From CAYRWM01 sp964428055 (GTDB lineage Bacteria; Bacillota; Clostridia; Christensenellales; Christensenellaceae): a DNA stretch of 64,000 nucleotides. The number at the start of each line of letters is the position of its first letter. Positions within the stretch are counted from its first letter, which is position 1. The notes under the pieces are model-generated. The model was not told the origin of the DNA. It searched no databases and was given only the letters and a program-made list of their open reading frames with translations. The stretch lies in NCBI GenBank assembly GCA_964428055.1, contig CAYRWM010000006.1, positions 1 through 64,000 of the forward strand. The letters are read 5' to 3'. This document shows, piece by piece, positions 50,775-59,207 of this stretch. A program made the translations under genes and the position numbers.

Positions 50775-50817
50775 ATCGTTACTCCGTGATCCATGCCGAA
50801 TGTATTAACCGCGGACG

Positions 50818-51810
50818 TCATCGGTCTGTATCTTTGCGTTGAGTCAGAACCGCAAAGATTATGATCGCTCCTTTCACGCAGTTGACGAGGTACACGTCCA
50901 TACCGACAATGGTCAGAATATTGTTGATTATGCCGAGGATCAGCATGCCGAACAGTGTACCAATGAGTGAGCCCTTGCCGCCCTGCATCGAGATGCCGCC
51001 GACGACCGCCATAGCGATTGCTGTGAGCTCGTAGCCGGTACCTGTCGATGAAGAGTTAACTGAATTCATTCTGGAGGACTCTGTTATGGATGCGACTGCA
51101 ATCGCGATACCGAGGAGGATGAAAGCCATTATCTTTACTTTATCCGTATTGATACCGCAGAGCTTTGTCGCTCTCTCATTTGAGCCTACGGCATATATCC
51201 TTCGTCCGAGCACCGTCTTTCTCGAAATGAAGAAGAACAGTATGAACATGCCCGCAAAGAATATGATGGGCATCGGAACTACGCCGCCGACATCTGTATT
51301 CGATATCATCTGATATTCAGGCACTTTTGCAGTAACGCCTCGCGCATCCATAAAGAATATTGCCAGAGATCGCAAGACGTATTGCATACCCAGTGTGACA
51401 ATGAATGAAGGAACGCGTCCTTTCGCAATTATAAAACCGGTACCTGCCGAAATACCTACCGAGATCGCTATACCGCATATGATTGCAAGAGGTATACTCG
51501 TTGTGGCATTCAGCACATTGACGATTACCAGACCGACTATGACAAGCTGCGAACCGCAGGCAAGGTCGATCTCGCCGGTAATTATGACGAATGACATGCC
51601 CAGTGCAAGTATGCCGATGATGGAGTTGTTTCTGAGGATGTTTATGAAGTTACCGCCATTCAGAAACGCGTTGTAACCGAGGTTATCCCCGCCCATAACC
51701 TGAGCAGCGATAGTTGCCGCTATGATCATAATGATCGTAACGAATATAATACTATAGCTGTTCATGAAACGGGAGAAACCGTTTTGACCTTTTGGCTTCA
51801 GTTGTTCCAT
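50818..51810 (-). CDS. sugar ABC importer permease (RbsC-type)
   Basis: A 330-residue permease with about nine membrane segments. Family motifs TGEIDLACGSQLV near residue 80 and GGISMQGGKGS near residue 275. It follows the ATPase gene by 16 bp, with AAGGAG. Partner of the ATPase at 51827 and the binding protein at 53451. Confidence 0.9.
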   Translation of the reverse strand: MEQLKPKGQNGFSRFMNSYSIIFVTIIMIIAATIAAQVMGGDNLGYNAFLNGGNFINILRNNSIIGILALGMSFVIITGEIDLACGSQLVIVGLVIVNVLNATTSIPLAIICGIAISVGISAGTGFIIAKGRVPSFIVTLGMQYVLRSLAIFFMDARGVTAKVPEYQMISNTDVGGVVPMPIIFFAGMFILFFFISRKTVLGRRIYAVGSNERATKLCGINTDKVKIMAFILLGIAIAVASITESSRMNSVNSSSTGTGYELTAIAMAVVGGISMQGGKGSLIGTLFGMLILGIINNILTIVGMDVYLVNCVKGAIIIFAVLTQRKDTDR

Positions 51811-51826
51811 AGTATCACTCCTTTAG

Positions 51827-53338
51827 TTAATTCAATTGACCGCCTGTCGAAAGGATCATGATATCCTCCTCCGACAACTGGTCACGGTTCAGCTCTCCTC
51901 TATGTTCACCGTGGAACATTACCAGAACCCGGTCACAGATCTTCATGATCTCCTGAGCTTCACCTGAAGTAATGATTATCCCGAGACCCTGCTTTGCAAG
52001 ATCCATGATAAGACCGTAAATCTCATTTTTCGCACCGACGTCAACGCCCTGCGTGGGATTCGAGAGTATCATTATCTCGGGCTTTGCGTTAAGCCACTTT
52101 GCAAGCACAACCTTCTGCTGATTACCGCCCGACAAGCTTGTTATCTTGTTTGACAGATTATCAACTTTGATATTGAGCTTATCCTTATACTCATTTGCTA
52201 TCGCATCTTCCCTACTCGACTGTATAGCCAGACCCCTTTTGCATTCCTCTATAGTCACTATGGCTATATTCTCCCTGACGGACAGATCCTTTATGATAGC
52301 GTTTTCTTTTCTGTTGGAGGGAAGCATCCCTATTCCGAGTTTCTTTGCCTGCTCGGGATGTTTTGGGTTGATCTCCTTCCCATCGAGAGTAATCTTACCA
52401 GACTCCTTCTTGATGTCTCCGAAGATACATCTTACGAGTTCATCTTTACCGTCTCCCAACAGTCCCGTGATACCAAGTATCTCACCCTTTCTCAGAGTGA
52501 AACTCATATCCTTAACATGATGCGGTATCGAGAGATGCTCTACGCTGAAGATCTCCTCACCTATATCATGAGGCTCATACACATCTACACCGAGAACATC
52601 GGAACCTACCATCATCCTTGCGATATCCGCCTGCGGTATCTTGGTGCCATCTTCCATATTCACATTTGCCTGCCCTGAATTCTCGCCGTTCCTCAAAACT
52701 GTGAACGCATCACAGAATTCAACGACCTCATTAAGCTTATGTGAGATAAAGATAATGGAAACCTGCCTGTTTTTAACAAGATCCTTCATTATCGAGAAGA
52801 CGCTTTCAACCTCAGGCTGTGTAAGAGAAGTGGTCGGTTCATCCATTATTATGAGTTTCGCATCGATCAGAATAGCCTTGGATATCTCTATAATCTGCTT
52901 GAATGAAGCTCCGAGAGAGCTCATCTGCACAGACGGATTAATATCAACACGCATCTCGGCAAATACTTCTTTTGCCTTGGCTATCATTGCTGATTTATCT
53001 ACTACACCAGACTTCTTCCTGAGTTCTCTCCCAAGAAAAAGATTTTCATAAACAGGAAGATCGTTAACGACATTCAGTTCCTGGTGGATAAAGGCTATGC
53101 CCTTTTCCTGCGCCATTGCCGGATTATGTATCACGACATCTTCACCGAACAGGGTTATACTGCCGCTGTCCATAGGCGTAACACCACCGAGGATGTTCAT
53201 CAACGTTGATTTACCTGCACCATTCTCGCCGATAAGAGCATGTATCTCGCCCTTATTGACTTCCAGATTGACTTTTTTCAAGACAGGAACACCACTGTAT
53301 GTTTTGACGATATCTTTCATTATTAAAACATGTTCCAT
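51827..53338 (-). CDS. sugar ABC importer ATPase, two domains
   Basis: A 503-residue RbsA/MglA-type ATPase. Domain 1 is complete: IGENGAGKSTLMNI, LGASFKQIIEISKA and IIMDEPTTSL. Domain 2 has the usual degenerate Walker A (GLLGDGKDE) and LSGGNQQKVVLA, but Walker B reads MILSNPTQGVD, with Ser-Asn for Asp-Glu, so the second site should not hydrolyse ATP. AGGAG lies 12 bases before the ATG, a longer than usual spacing. Confidence 0.9.
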   Translation of the reverse strand: MEHVLIMKDIVKTYSGVPVLKKVNLEVNKGEIHALIGENGAGKSTLMNILGGVTPMDSGSITLFGEDVVIHNPAMAQEKGIAFIHQELNVVNDLPVYENLFLGRELRKKSGVVDKSAMIAKAKEVFAEMRVDINPSVQMSSLGASFKQIIEISKAILIDAKLIIMDEPTTSLTQPEVESVFSIMKDLVKNRQVSIIFISHKLNEVVEFCDAFTVLRNGENSGQANVNMEDGTKIPQADIARMMVGSDVLGVDVYEPHDIGEEIFSVEHLSIPHHVKDMSFTLRKGEILGITGLLGDGKDELVRCIFGDIKKESGKITLDGKEINPKHPEQAKKLGIGMLPSNRKENAIIKDLSVRENIAIVTIEECKRGLAIQSSREDAIANEYKDKLNIKVDNLSNKITSLSGGNQQKVVLAKWLNAKPEIMILSNPTQGVDVGAKNEIYGLIMDLAKQGLGIIITSGEAQEIMKICDRVLVMFHGEHRGELNRDQLSEEDIMILSTGGQLN

Positions 53339-53402
53339 ATTAGCACTATGCTCCTATTTAAGTAAAAGACTGTCTTTTGTAAAAGGTGTGTTTTCTTTAA
53401 GA

Positions 53403-53427
53403 CAGACGAGGCCAAAGGCCCCGTCTG
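53403..53427 (-). other. stem-loop after binding-protein gene
   Basis: CAGACGAGGCC (53403-53413) pairs with GGCCCCGTCTG (53417-53427) with one mismatch. It sits between binding-protein and ATPase genes and probably stabilises the binding-protein mRNA or partly terminates, giving more binding protein than ATPase. Confidence 0.55.
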
Positions 53428-53450
53428 CCATAAAGGTTAAAGTTCTTGAA

Positions 53451-54518
53451 TTAATACGGTGATTCTTCGGTTATACCGTTCTTCTCCATATATTCTTTGT
53501 AGTTTGTGCGGTCAACGTTCTCTGTGGGGATGATCGTTGTCTGCTCATAGGATTTTGCTCCAGAGATGAGGTCAGCGCAGAGCTGAACAACATCGTTCAT
53601 CATGTAAGGAGCGTATGTCTGAGAAGAAACCCAGATGTCCGGATAATCATCCATGATCGCAAAGTAATCTTTCCAGCCGCCACCACCTGTGATAACCTTG
53701 ATGTCTGTTCTTCCAGCTTCTTTGATAGCCTGGAGGATACCCATTGACATCTCGTCATCTGAAGAGTAGATAGCATCGATCTGCGGATTTGCAGTCAGAA
53801 TGTCAGCCATAACGGGGAGAACAGTCTCGGGAGCTCCGTCATCAGAAGCATATTCGCCGATGATCTCGAGTTCGGGATGCTTAGCTGCAACTGATTTGAA
53901 TCCGTCAACACGCTCTACGAAGATCTGGCCGTAGTTCGGGATGTTCATGATAACAACCTTGCCGCCTTCGGGACCGAGCTTCTCGCAGATGTATTCGCCG
54001 CCTGCAACACCCATAGCTGTGTTGTCGCCTGCTACATAGTAGTCGGGCTCAACATCGCCGAGTGTACGGTCGAAGTTGATGAGCGTGATGCCTGCATCCT
54101 TAACTTTCTGAGCAGCAACTGCGAGTTCGTCGTTCTGCGGGAACAGAATGATGTACTCACAACCGAGCTGGATCAGTTCTTCAATATCGTTAGCCTGGTC
54201 ATTGACATCACCAGCTGTAACGAGCTTGTAGTTAAGGCCCAGTTCGTCAGCCTTGTTCTTGGCAGCCCACTGAACAGCCGCAACCCAACCTGTCGGGTTG
54301 TCGGGTGTGGAAATACCTACCAGAGGCTGATCGTCTGAAGCTGCGGGCTCTTCAGCGGGAGCTTCTTCAGCGGGAGCTTCTTCTGTTGCTTCTTCAACAG
54401 CCTGCTCTGCTGCTTCTGTAGCTTCATCAGCTGCCTGCTGAGCTTCTTCAGCTGAGCATGCTGCAAAAACTGCTACAACCATCAGCACGCAAATCACTAA
54501 TGCAACAATTTTTTTCAT
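53451..54518 (-). CDS. sugar ABC importer substrate-binding lipoprotein
   Basis: A 355-residue ribose/galactose-type binding protein. Signal peptide with lipobox VFAAC (Cys21), a Glu/Ala-rich linker to about residue 65, then VGISTPDNPTGWVAAVQW, FPQNDELAVAA, INFDRTLGDV and YSSDDEMSMG of the periplasmic-binding fold. AGGAGG before the ATG. First gene of the second importer operon, controlled by two promoters. Confidence 0.9.
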   Translation of the reverse strand: MKKIVALVICVLMVVAVFAACSAEEAQQAADEATEAAEQAVEEATEEAPAEEAPAEEPAASDDQPLVGISTPDNPTGWVAAVQWAAKNKADELGLNYKLVTAGDVNDQANDIEELIQLGCEYIILFPQNDELAVAAQKVKDAGITLINFDRTLGDVEPDYYVAGDNTAMGVAGGEYICEKLGPEGGKVVIMNIPNYGQIFVERVDGFKSVAAKHPELEIIGEYASDDGAPETVLPVMADILTANPQIDAIYSSDDEMSMGILQAIKEAGRTDIKVITGGGGWKDYFAIMDDYPDIWVSSQTYAPYMMNDVVQLCADLISGAKSYEQTTIIPTENVDRTNYKEYMEKNGITEESPY

Positions 54519-54607
54519 TTTCTTCCTCCTGAAAATTATTTCTAATTAACCCCATTTGAGGTTAAACTGTAAAACACTCTTAAATTTTAACCTATTAGTA
54601 CCCAAAA

Positions 54608-54636
54608 ATAAAGCATACCGTGCATTGTGCAGTCAA
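54608..54636 (-). promoter_or_regulatory. proximal importer promoter with LacI-type operator
   Basis: Minus strand TTGACT (54631-54636) with TTTAT-type -10 (54608-54613), 17-18 bp spacer. The spacer contains an imperfect palindrome, CCGTGCATTGTGCAG on the plus strand (54618-54632), closely matching the operator in the second LacI gene's own promoter. Confidence 0.6.
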
Positions 54637-54699
54637 AACCAAATTACTCTTGGGTTTATTGGATATTTAAACATTTCCCTCACGATAATTGCTATTTAT

Positions 54700-54728
54700 A
54701 TTTTAGTGCTAATTTAGCAATTTTTCAA
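54700..54728 (-). promoter_or_regulatory. distal importer promoter
   Basis: Minus strand TTGAAA (54723-54728), 17-bp spacer, TAAAAT (54700-54705). The spacer carries the palindrome TGCTAATTTAGCA (54707-54719). The DeoR-type array starts 18 bp upstream of the -35. Confidence 0.6.
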
Positions 54729-54745
54729 TACTTTTTTTTCAGTAT

Positions 54746-54810
54746 TTATCGTTTTTTAGCGTTTGTTATCGTTTGTGTGTAAACATGTAAATTCAGTCAT
54801 CGTTTGTGTG
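54746..54810. promoter_or_regulatory. 10-bp-period direct repeats, DeoR site 3
   Basis: TTATCGTTT (54746), TTAGCGTTT (54756) and TTATCGTTT (54766) at exact 10-bp steps, plus TCATCGTTT (54797) 31 bp further. ATCGTTTGTGTG is repeated exactly at 54768 and 54799. The stretch lies in the 306-bp gap between the DeoC gene and the importer operon; no gene is seen there. Confidence 0.68.
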
Positions 54811-54824
54811 CATTTATCAGTCTC

Positions 54825-55502
54825 CTATTCAAACGATTTTACTATCTCCATTGCCGATTTGGTATTGATTCCAAACCGTTCCACACCTATATCAAGAAGC
54901 TTTAAAAACTCTTCTTTTGTGCGTATACCTCCGGCAGCTTTTATTTTTACTCTGGGATCAAGCAATTCTCGTATCTTTGCGATTCTCTCAATATTGGCAT
55001 CACCAGGCACCCAGCCGGTACCGGTCTTAAGGAAATCCGCACCGGACTGAGCCACGATTTCGCAAACTTTGGGGAGTTCCGAATCATCCAGACAGTTCAG
55101 TTCTATAAGGATCTTGGTTTTAAGGCATGTTTCACTCTCTTTTGCCACATCCACGATCTGTCTGAGTTCACGGAGGACATAATCATATTCTCTGTTCTTG
55201 AACTTGCCCACGTTCATCACTATATCCATCTCCTGGACACCGTCCTCTATGAGCAGCATTGCCTCAAGAAGCTTGGTCTCTGTCCTGTGCGAACCACCTG
55301 GAAATCCCACCGGAGCTCCGACATATACTCCGTCTATATCCTTCAGCATAGGAGCGAGCACGCTGACCCAGCTCGGGAGCACATGGACATTTATAAACCT
55401 GTACTTTTCGGCTATATCCACGAGATACTTAATATCTTCCAGGGAATGATGCGTCCTTACGGCGCTTATATCTATCATCCCGGCTACTTCTTTAGCATTC
55501 AA
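54825..55502 (-). CDS. DeoC/class I aldolase family protein
   Basis: A 225-residue aldolase homologue. Schiff-base Lys in FLKTGTGWVPGD, second Lys in VKIKAAGGIRTKEE and Asp in QEMDIVMNVGKF are kept. No targeting helix, so it is cytosolic, unlike the two BMC copies. The substrate may be a deoxy-sugar phosphate of this pathway. TTG start with AGGAGG. Last gene of the operon beginning with the second LacI gene. Confidence 0.85.
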   Translation of the reverse strand: MNAKEVAGMIDISAVRTHHSLEDIKYLVDIAEKYRFINVHVLPSWVSVLAPMLKDIDGVYVGAPVGFPGGSHRTETKLLEAMLLIEDGVQEMDIVMNVGKFKNREYDYVLRELRQIVDVAKESETCLKTKILIELNCLDDSELPKVCEIVAQSGADFLKTGTGWVPGDANIERIAKIRELLDPRVKIKAAGGIRTKEEFLKLLDIGVERFGINTKSAMEIVKSFE

Positions 55503-55514
55503 AATCTATTCCTC

Positions 55515-55907
55515 CTAATCTATCTTACTGCAGAGTTCCACTACGGCACCGCCAGGATCTCTAACGAGTATCACATACATACCTAGATGATCGAGCTTTG
55601 AGAGCGGGAGTTTGATATCAGCGCCTTTCCCCTTAAGGAAACCGTACCATCCCTTTATGTCGTCGACTTTAAGAGCAATATGCGCTATTCCCGCCATGTC
55701 ATCTGTCAGCTCGTGGTATGAGCAACTGCCGTGCCAGTCAAAGAGTTCAATCGTTACCCCTGCATCGTTTTCCATGTAGGTGAGCGTACTGTCACCGTTT
55801 TCAACCGTCCTCAGTTTTCTGAATCCCAGTATGCTCTCATAGAATTCAATTGATTTATCTATGTCAGCCGTATTGACTGAAACATGATCATATGCTTCTA
55901 TCTTCAT
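55515..55907 (-). CDS. VOC/glyoxalase-family protein
   Basis: A 130-residue single-chain VOC protein with two beta-alpha-beta-beta-beta units: AYDHVSVNTADIDKSIEFYE (His ligand), VTIELFDW (Glu), AGIAHIALKVDDI (His) and AVVELCSK (Glu). The four ligands suggest a metal-dependent epimerase, lyase or lactoylglutathione-type enzyme; the substrate is unknown. Between the DeoC and dehydrogenase genes. Confidence 0.82.
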   Translation of the reverse strand: MKIEAYDHVSVNTADIDKSIEFYESILGFRKLRTVENGDSTLTYMENDAGVTIELFDWHGSCSYHELTDDMAGIAHIALKVDDIKGWYGFLKGKGADIKLPLSKLDHLGMYVILVRDPGGAVVELCSKID

Positions 55908-55910
55908 GGC

Positions 55911-56972
55911 TTACCTGTTAAAATAGTATTTCTCTTCCAGATCAGGCACAACGAATACCTTAACCAGATCGGGATCTCTTCTCAATTCATTGAGAGCCCA
56001 CTCAAGATCCTTGAGCGGAACAGCCATTGAGAACATCGGCTGAGGCTTTATCCTGCCGTACTGGAGAAGTTTTATTGCTTCGCCCCAGTTGTTGCCGATG
56101 CCGGCGCATGATCCGCTGACCTTCTTTTCGCCCAATACGAAATCGTAAGGAGTCAGCTGCGCAATATCATCCTGACCGCAGATGCCGAATGCTTCGAGAG
56201 TGCCGCCGCGTCTGAGCATCCTGAACGCCTGCTCATATGTCTTTGCAGTGCCTACAGCCTCTATGACAACATCAGCGCCTACACCCCCGGTCAGTTCCTT
56301 AACCTTTGCTTCGGGGTCTTCTTTTGTATAGTTGATAACAAAGTCCGCACCCATCTCAAGAGCCATCTCCAGCCTCTTTTCGCTGTCGCCTATAACTATA
56401 ACGGGAGCACAGCCCCTTGCCTTCGCTATGGCGCCGTGAAGTATGCCGAGGCCGCAACCTATAACGACAACACTCGAAGCAAATCCCGCATTGGCCCGCT
56501 GAGCTGCATGAATCGTTACCGTAAGGGGCTCCACAAAGGCGGCAGTGTAATCATCCAGGCAGTCCGGAATAGCATAGAGGTTTTTCGCCGGTACCTTTAC
56601 ATATTCCGCGAATCCGCCGTTTGTATGTATGCCCAGCTGTGTAAAAGTCTCGCAGAGCAGCCCGTCGCCTCTTCTGCAGAAATAGCACGTGCCGCAGGTG
56701 ATGCAAAGATCAACAGCGACCCTGTCACCGATCTTCCATCCGGATACACCTTCTCCGAGTTCGGCTATCTCGCCCATAAACTCATGTCCGGTTATAAGAG
56801 GAAGCTTATCGGCTGCATATTTTCCTTTATATATGCTCCAGTCAGATCCGCATATGCCGCAGACCTTTACCTTGACCAGAACTTCATCTGCACCGATCTC
56901 TGGGATCGGCACTTCGGTGTATTCCATCACATCAGGCGCTTTTACGACCTGTGCTTTCATCATTCCTTTCAT
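55911..56972 (-). CDS. zinc-dependent medium-chain dehydrogenase
   Basis: A 353-residue sorbitol/threonine dehydrogenase-like MDR enzyme: KVCGICGSDWSIYKG, GHEFMGEI, Cys cluster CGTCYFCRRGDGLLC and cofactor loop VIGCGLGILHG. I place the start at ATG 56972 with AGGAGG five bases away; a longer in-frame start at 57032 would overlap the upstream gene and has no ribosome site. Confidence 0.87.
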   Translation of the reverse strand: MKGMMKAQVVKAPDVMEYTEVPIPEIGADEVLVKVKVCGICGSDWSIYKGKYAADKLPLITGHEFMGEIAELGEGVSGWKIGDRVAVDLCITCGTCYFCRRGDGLLCETFTQLGIHTNGGFAEYVKVPAKNLYAIPDCLDDYTAAFVEPLTVTIHAAQRANAGFASSVVVIGCGLGILHGAIAKARGCAPVIVIGDSEKRLEMALEMGADFVINYTKEDPEAKVKELTGGVGADVVIEAVGTAKTYEQAFRMLRRGGTLEAFGICGQDDIAQLTPYDFVLGEKKVSGSCAGIGNNWGEAIKLLQYGRIKPQPMFSMAVPLKDLEWALNELRRDPDLVKVFVVPDLEEKYYFNR

Positions 56973-56988
56973 ATCGTCCTCCTGAGTA

Positions 56989-57966
56989 TCACTTTTTAGG
57001 CTGATTGAATATCTTGTCGGTACGGCCTTCATAGGGAGCCTTTATGATAAGGGGCTTAAGATAGGCCGCAACCTTTTCAACACCGTCACCGACGCTCATC
57101 GTAACGTCTTCATGCTCATAGCTGAGCACGTAGTCATATCCTACAAGCGACAGTTCCGTTATGACTTTCTTCCATTTCACATCTCCCCAGCCGGGTATCC
57201 TGAACCTAAAGGATTTATCAAGACGCTGCATGTCACCCTGCATGAGCACGCCGCCGACCTGAACATTGTGTTCGACAACTTCGGCATCCTTTGCATGAAC
57301 ATGGAATATCCTGTCACCGAGCATATCTATGAAATTCTCTGTTTTAAGGCCGAGATATGTGAGATTTGCCGGATCAAGATTATATCCCCAGCACGGATGA
57401 CCTCCGAGCAGTTCAACAGCCCTTAAGGCCGTATGGATATCATAGACGATATTGTTCGGATGCGGCTCCATTGCGAACTTGACACCGTATTCCTTGAACT
57501 TGTCGAGAATAGGCGTAAACCTTTCGACAAAGCGCTCTTCCTCTTCCGCCCAGCCGGTCGAAGTCGGATAGTGGAAATACCTGCCGAAGTTTATGATACC
57601 GGTAAACCCGTTCACAACCGGAACGCCGAGCGCATTGGCTGCCTGAGCGCATTTTATCAGGCTCTCTGTTCCGAACTTGATCTTTTCTTCAGGTGTTCCA
57701 CTGTAGATAGCATCAGTATCCTCGTTGGTTCCCAGTATGCACATGGTCTCTGCATGATTTGAGAGAGCTGATATGCCGAGCCCGTAAGAGGCAAGCATAT
57801 CCTTAAGTTTTTTAGCCCCGCCCGAGAGTATCTCGTCACAGTCCATCTGCCCGTTACCGACATAGGCCGGTATCTCCAGCATCTCATATCCGTTCTCCGA
57901 TGCTATCCTGGCTACTTCCTCAAGCGGAAGACTTGCATAGTTCGCAGCAAAAAATCCGAGTTTCAC
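56989..57966 (-). CDS. sugar phosphate isomerase/epimerase (TIM barrel)
   Basis: A 325-residue xylose-isomerase-like protein. Ligand regions are KFAMEPHPNNIVYD, GYNLDPANLTYLG, FHVHAKDAEV and VLSYEHEDV. GTG start with AGGAG, 16 bp after the LacI stop. Probably isomerises or epimerises a keto-intermediate handled by the adjacent dehydrogenase. Confidence 0.83.
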   Translation of the reverse strand: MKLGFFAANYASLPLEEVARIASENGYEMLEIPAYVGNGQMDCDEILSGGAKKLKDMLASYGLGISALSNHAETMCILGTNEDTDAIYSGTPEEKIKFGTESLIKCAQAANALGVPVVNGFTGIINFGRYFHYPTSTGWAEEEERFVERFTPILDKFKEYGVKFAMEPHPNNIVYDIHTALRAVELLGGHPCWGYNLDPANLTYLGLKTENFIDMLGDRIFHVHAKDAEVVEHNVQVGGVLMQGDMQRLDKSFRFRIPGWGDVKWKKVITELSLVGYDYVLSYEHEDVTMSVGDGVEKVAAYLKPLIIKAPYEGRTDKIFNQPKK

Positions 57967-57982
57967 TTTTCTTCTCCTTTGT

Positions 57983-58999
57983 TTAGTCTATGTTTGTTAT
58001 GAGTCTTATATCTATATTCGTCAGGACCGTTGCCCGGCCTGGTTTGATACCGCGGTACAGATAATCGAAAAGTATCGATACAGATTTATATGACTGATAA
58101 CTGGGATCCTGTCCTATAGCGTAGTTGACAACACCCTCCTTTATCAGTCTTGTTGAAACCGGAGTCAGATCGTGGCAGATAACAACCGTATCCTTCTCCT
58201 TGCCACTCTCCGTCAAAGCCCTGGCGACGCCGTCAACACCGCCCCCGGTTATATATATACCCTTAAGATCATCATTGCATGCTAAAAGTTCTTTCGTTAT
58301 ATCATAAGCCGTGTCGTCACGGTCGGAATTACCTCCGCCGTCCAGGACCTCAATACCGGGATCGATAGTATCAGCAAAACCTTTTTTTCTGTCCCTGTGA
58401 CACATAAGTTCTTCCATTGCCCATATAACAGCGACTTTTCCGCTCTTGAGGGTTATATTCATCAACATGCCAGCGGTAGCGCCTGATTTATACTGATCCT
58501 GTCCGACGAAACAAAGTCTTTGTGCTCCGGGCAGATCCGAATTGTAGATGACTACCGGAAGTCCGCTGCTGTACAGCTCGTTTATCCTGTCGCGAACATC
58601 ATCATCAACTACGGGCACCACTCTCAGACCGCTGCAGTTTTCCTTGTTGTATCGGTTCAGAGCTCTAAGCTGTTCATCCCGGCCGAAATCCCTGTGGGCA
58701 TGGACCCTAATATCAAGACCGTACTCTCCGTACTCCTTCTGTGCCCGCTTTATACCTTTTATTACTTCGTCCACAAAAGGGTTAAATGAGGGCGCGACGA
58801 TAAAATGAATCGTTTTAGGTATCCTTCTGGAATTCCGGGAGATGCTCTGGGTACTCGGATTAAACTCCAGTTCCCTTATTGCCTGCTCGACCCTGATCCT
58901 GGATACATTGGAGACCCCGGGTCTGTTATATATAACACGATCAACAGTGCCTCTTGACACCCCTGCTTTTTTTGCCACGTCACTGATAGTCACTCTCAT
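57983..58999 (-). CDS. LacI-family transcriptional regulator
   Basis: A 338-residue regulator. Helix-turn-helix VTISDVAKKAGVSRGTVDRV at the N-terminus with a hinge region; the rest is a sugar-binding sensor domain. It leads an operon with isomerase, dehydrogenase, VOC and DeoC genes. A palindrome in its own promoter and a near copy in the importer promoter are its likely operators. Confidence 0.9.
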   Translation of the reverse strand: MRVTISDVAKKAGVSRGTVDRVIYNRPGVSNVSRIRVEQAIRELEFNPSTQSISRNSRRIPKTIHFIVAPSFNPFVDEVIKGIKRAQKEYGEYGLDIRVHAHRDFGRDEQLRALNRYNKENCSGLRVVPVVDDDVRDRINELYSSGLPVVIYNSDLPGAQRLCFVGQDQYKSGATAGMLMNITLKSGKVAVIWAMEELMCHRDRKKGFADTIDPGIEVLDGGGNSDRDDTAYDITKELLACNDDLKGIYITGGGVDGVARALTESGKEKDTVVICHDLTPVSTRLIKEGVVNYAIGQDPSYQSYKSVSILFDYLYRGIKPGRATVLTNIDIRLITNID

Positions 59000-59056
59000 A
59001 TTCTGTTTCCTTTTTTATGTGTCTTAATATAAGTCGAAATGCTTGTTTATGTAATA

Positions 59057-59086
59057 AATATAATCTCCGTGCATGTGCACGGTCAA
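59057..59086 (-). promoter_or_regulatory. LacI operon promoter with spacer operator
   Basis: Minus strand TTGACC (59081-59086) with TATATT (59057-59062, 18-bp spacer) or TTATAT (17 bp). The spacer is filled by the palindrome CCGTGCATGTGCACGG (59067-59082), 7 bp arms around TG. Occupancy would block the polymerase, so autorepression is expected. Confidence 0.72.
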
Positions 59087-59132
59087 CAAGCTTATGATAG
59101 CATATTTTGTTTGATAATCATAGACAGAATCA

Positions 59133-59170
59133 GAAAAAAAGACAGCCTTTGCGAAAAGCATTCGGCTGTC
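59133..59170 (-). terminator. terminator after Gfo/Idh/MocA gene
   Basis: Stem GACAGCC (59141-59147) with GGCTGTC (59164-59170), followed on the minus strand by seven T. About 38 bp after the stop at 59208. Confidence 0.8.
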
Positions 59171-59207
59171 CCTTATAATATATGTTTATTGTCTCGCTGT
59201 ATGGAAT

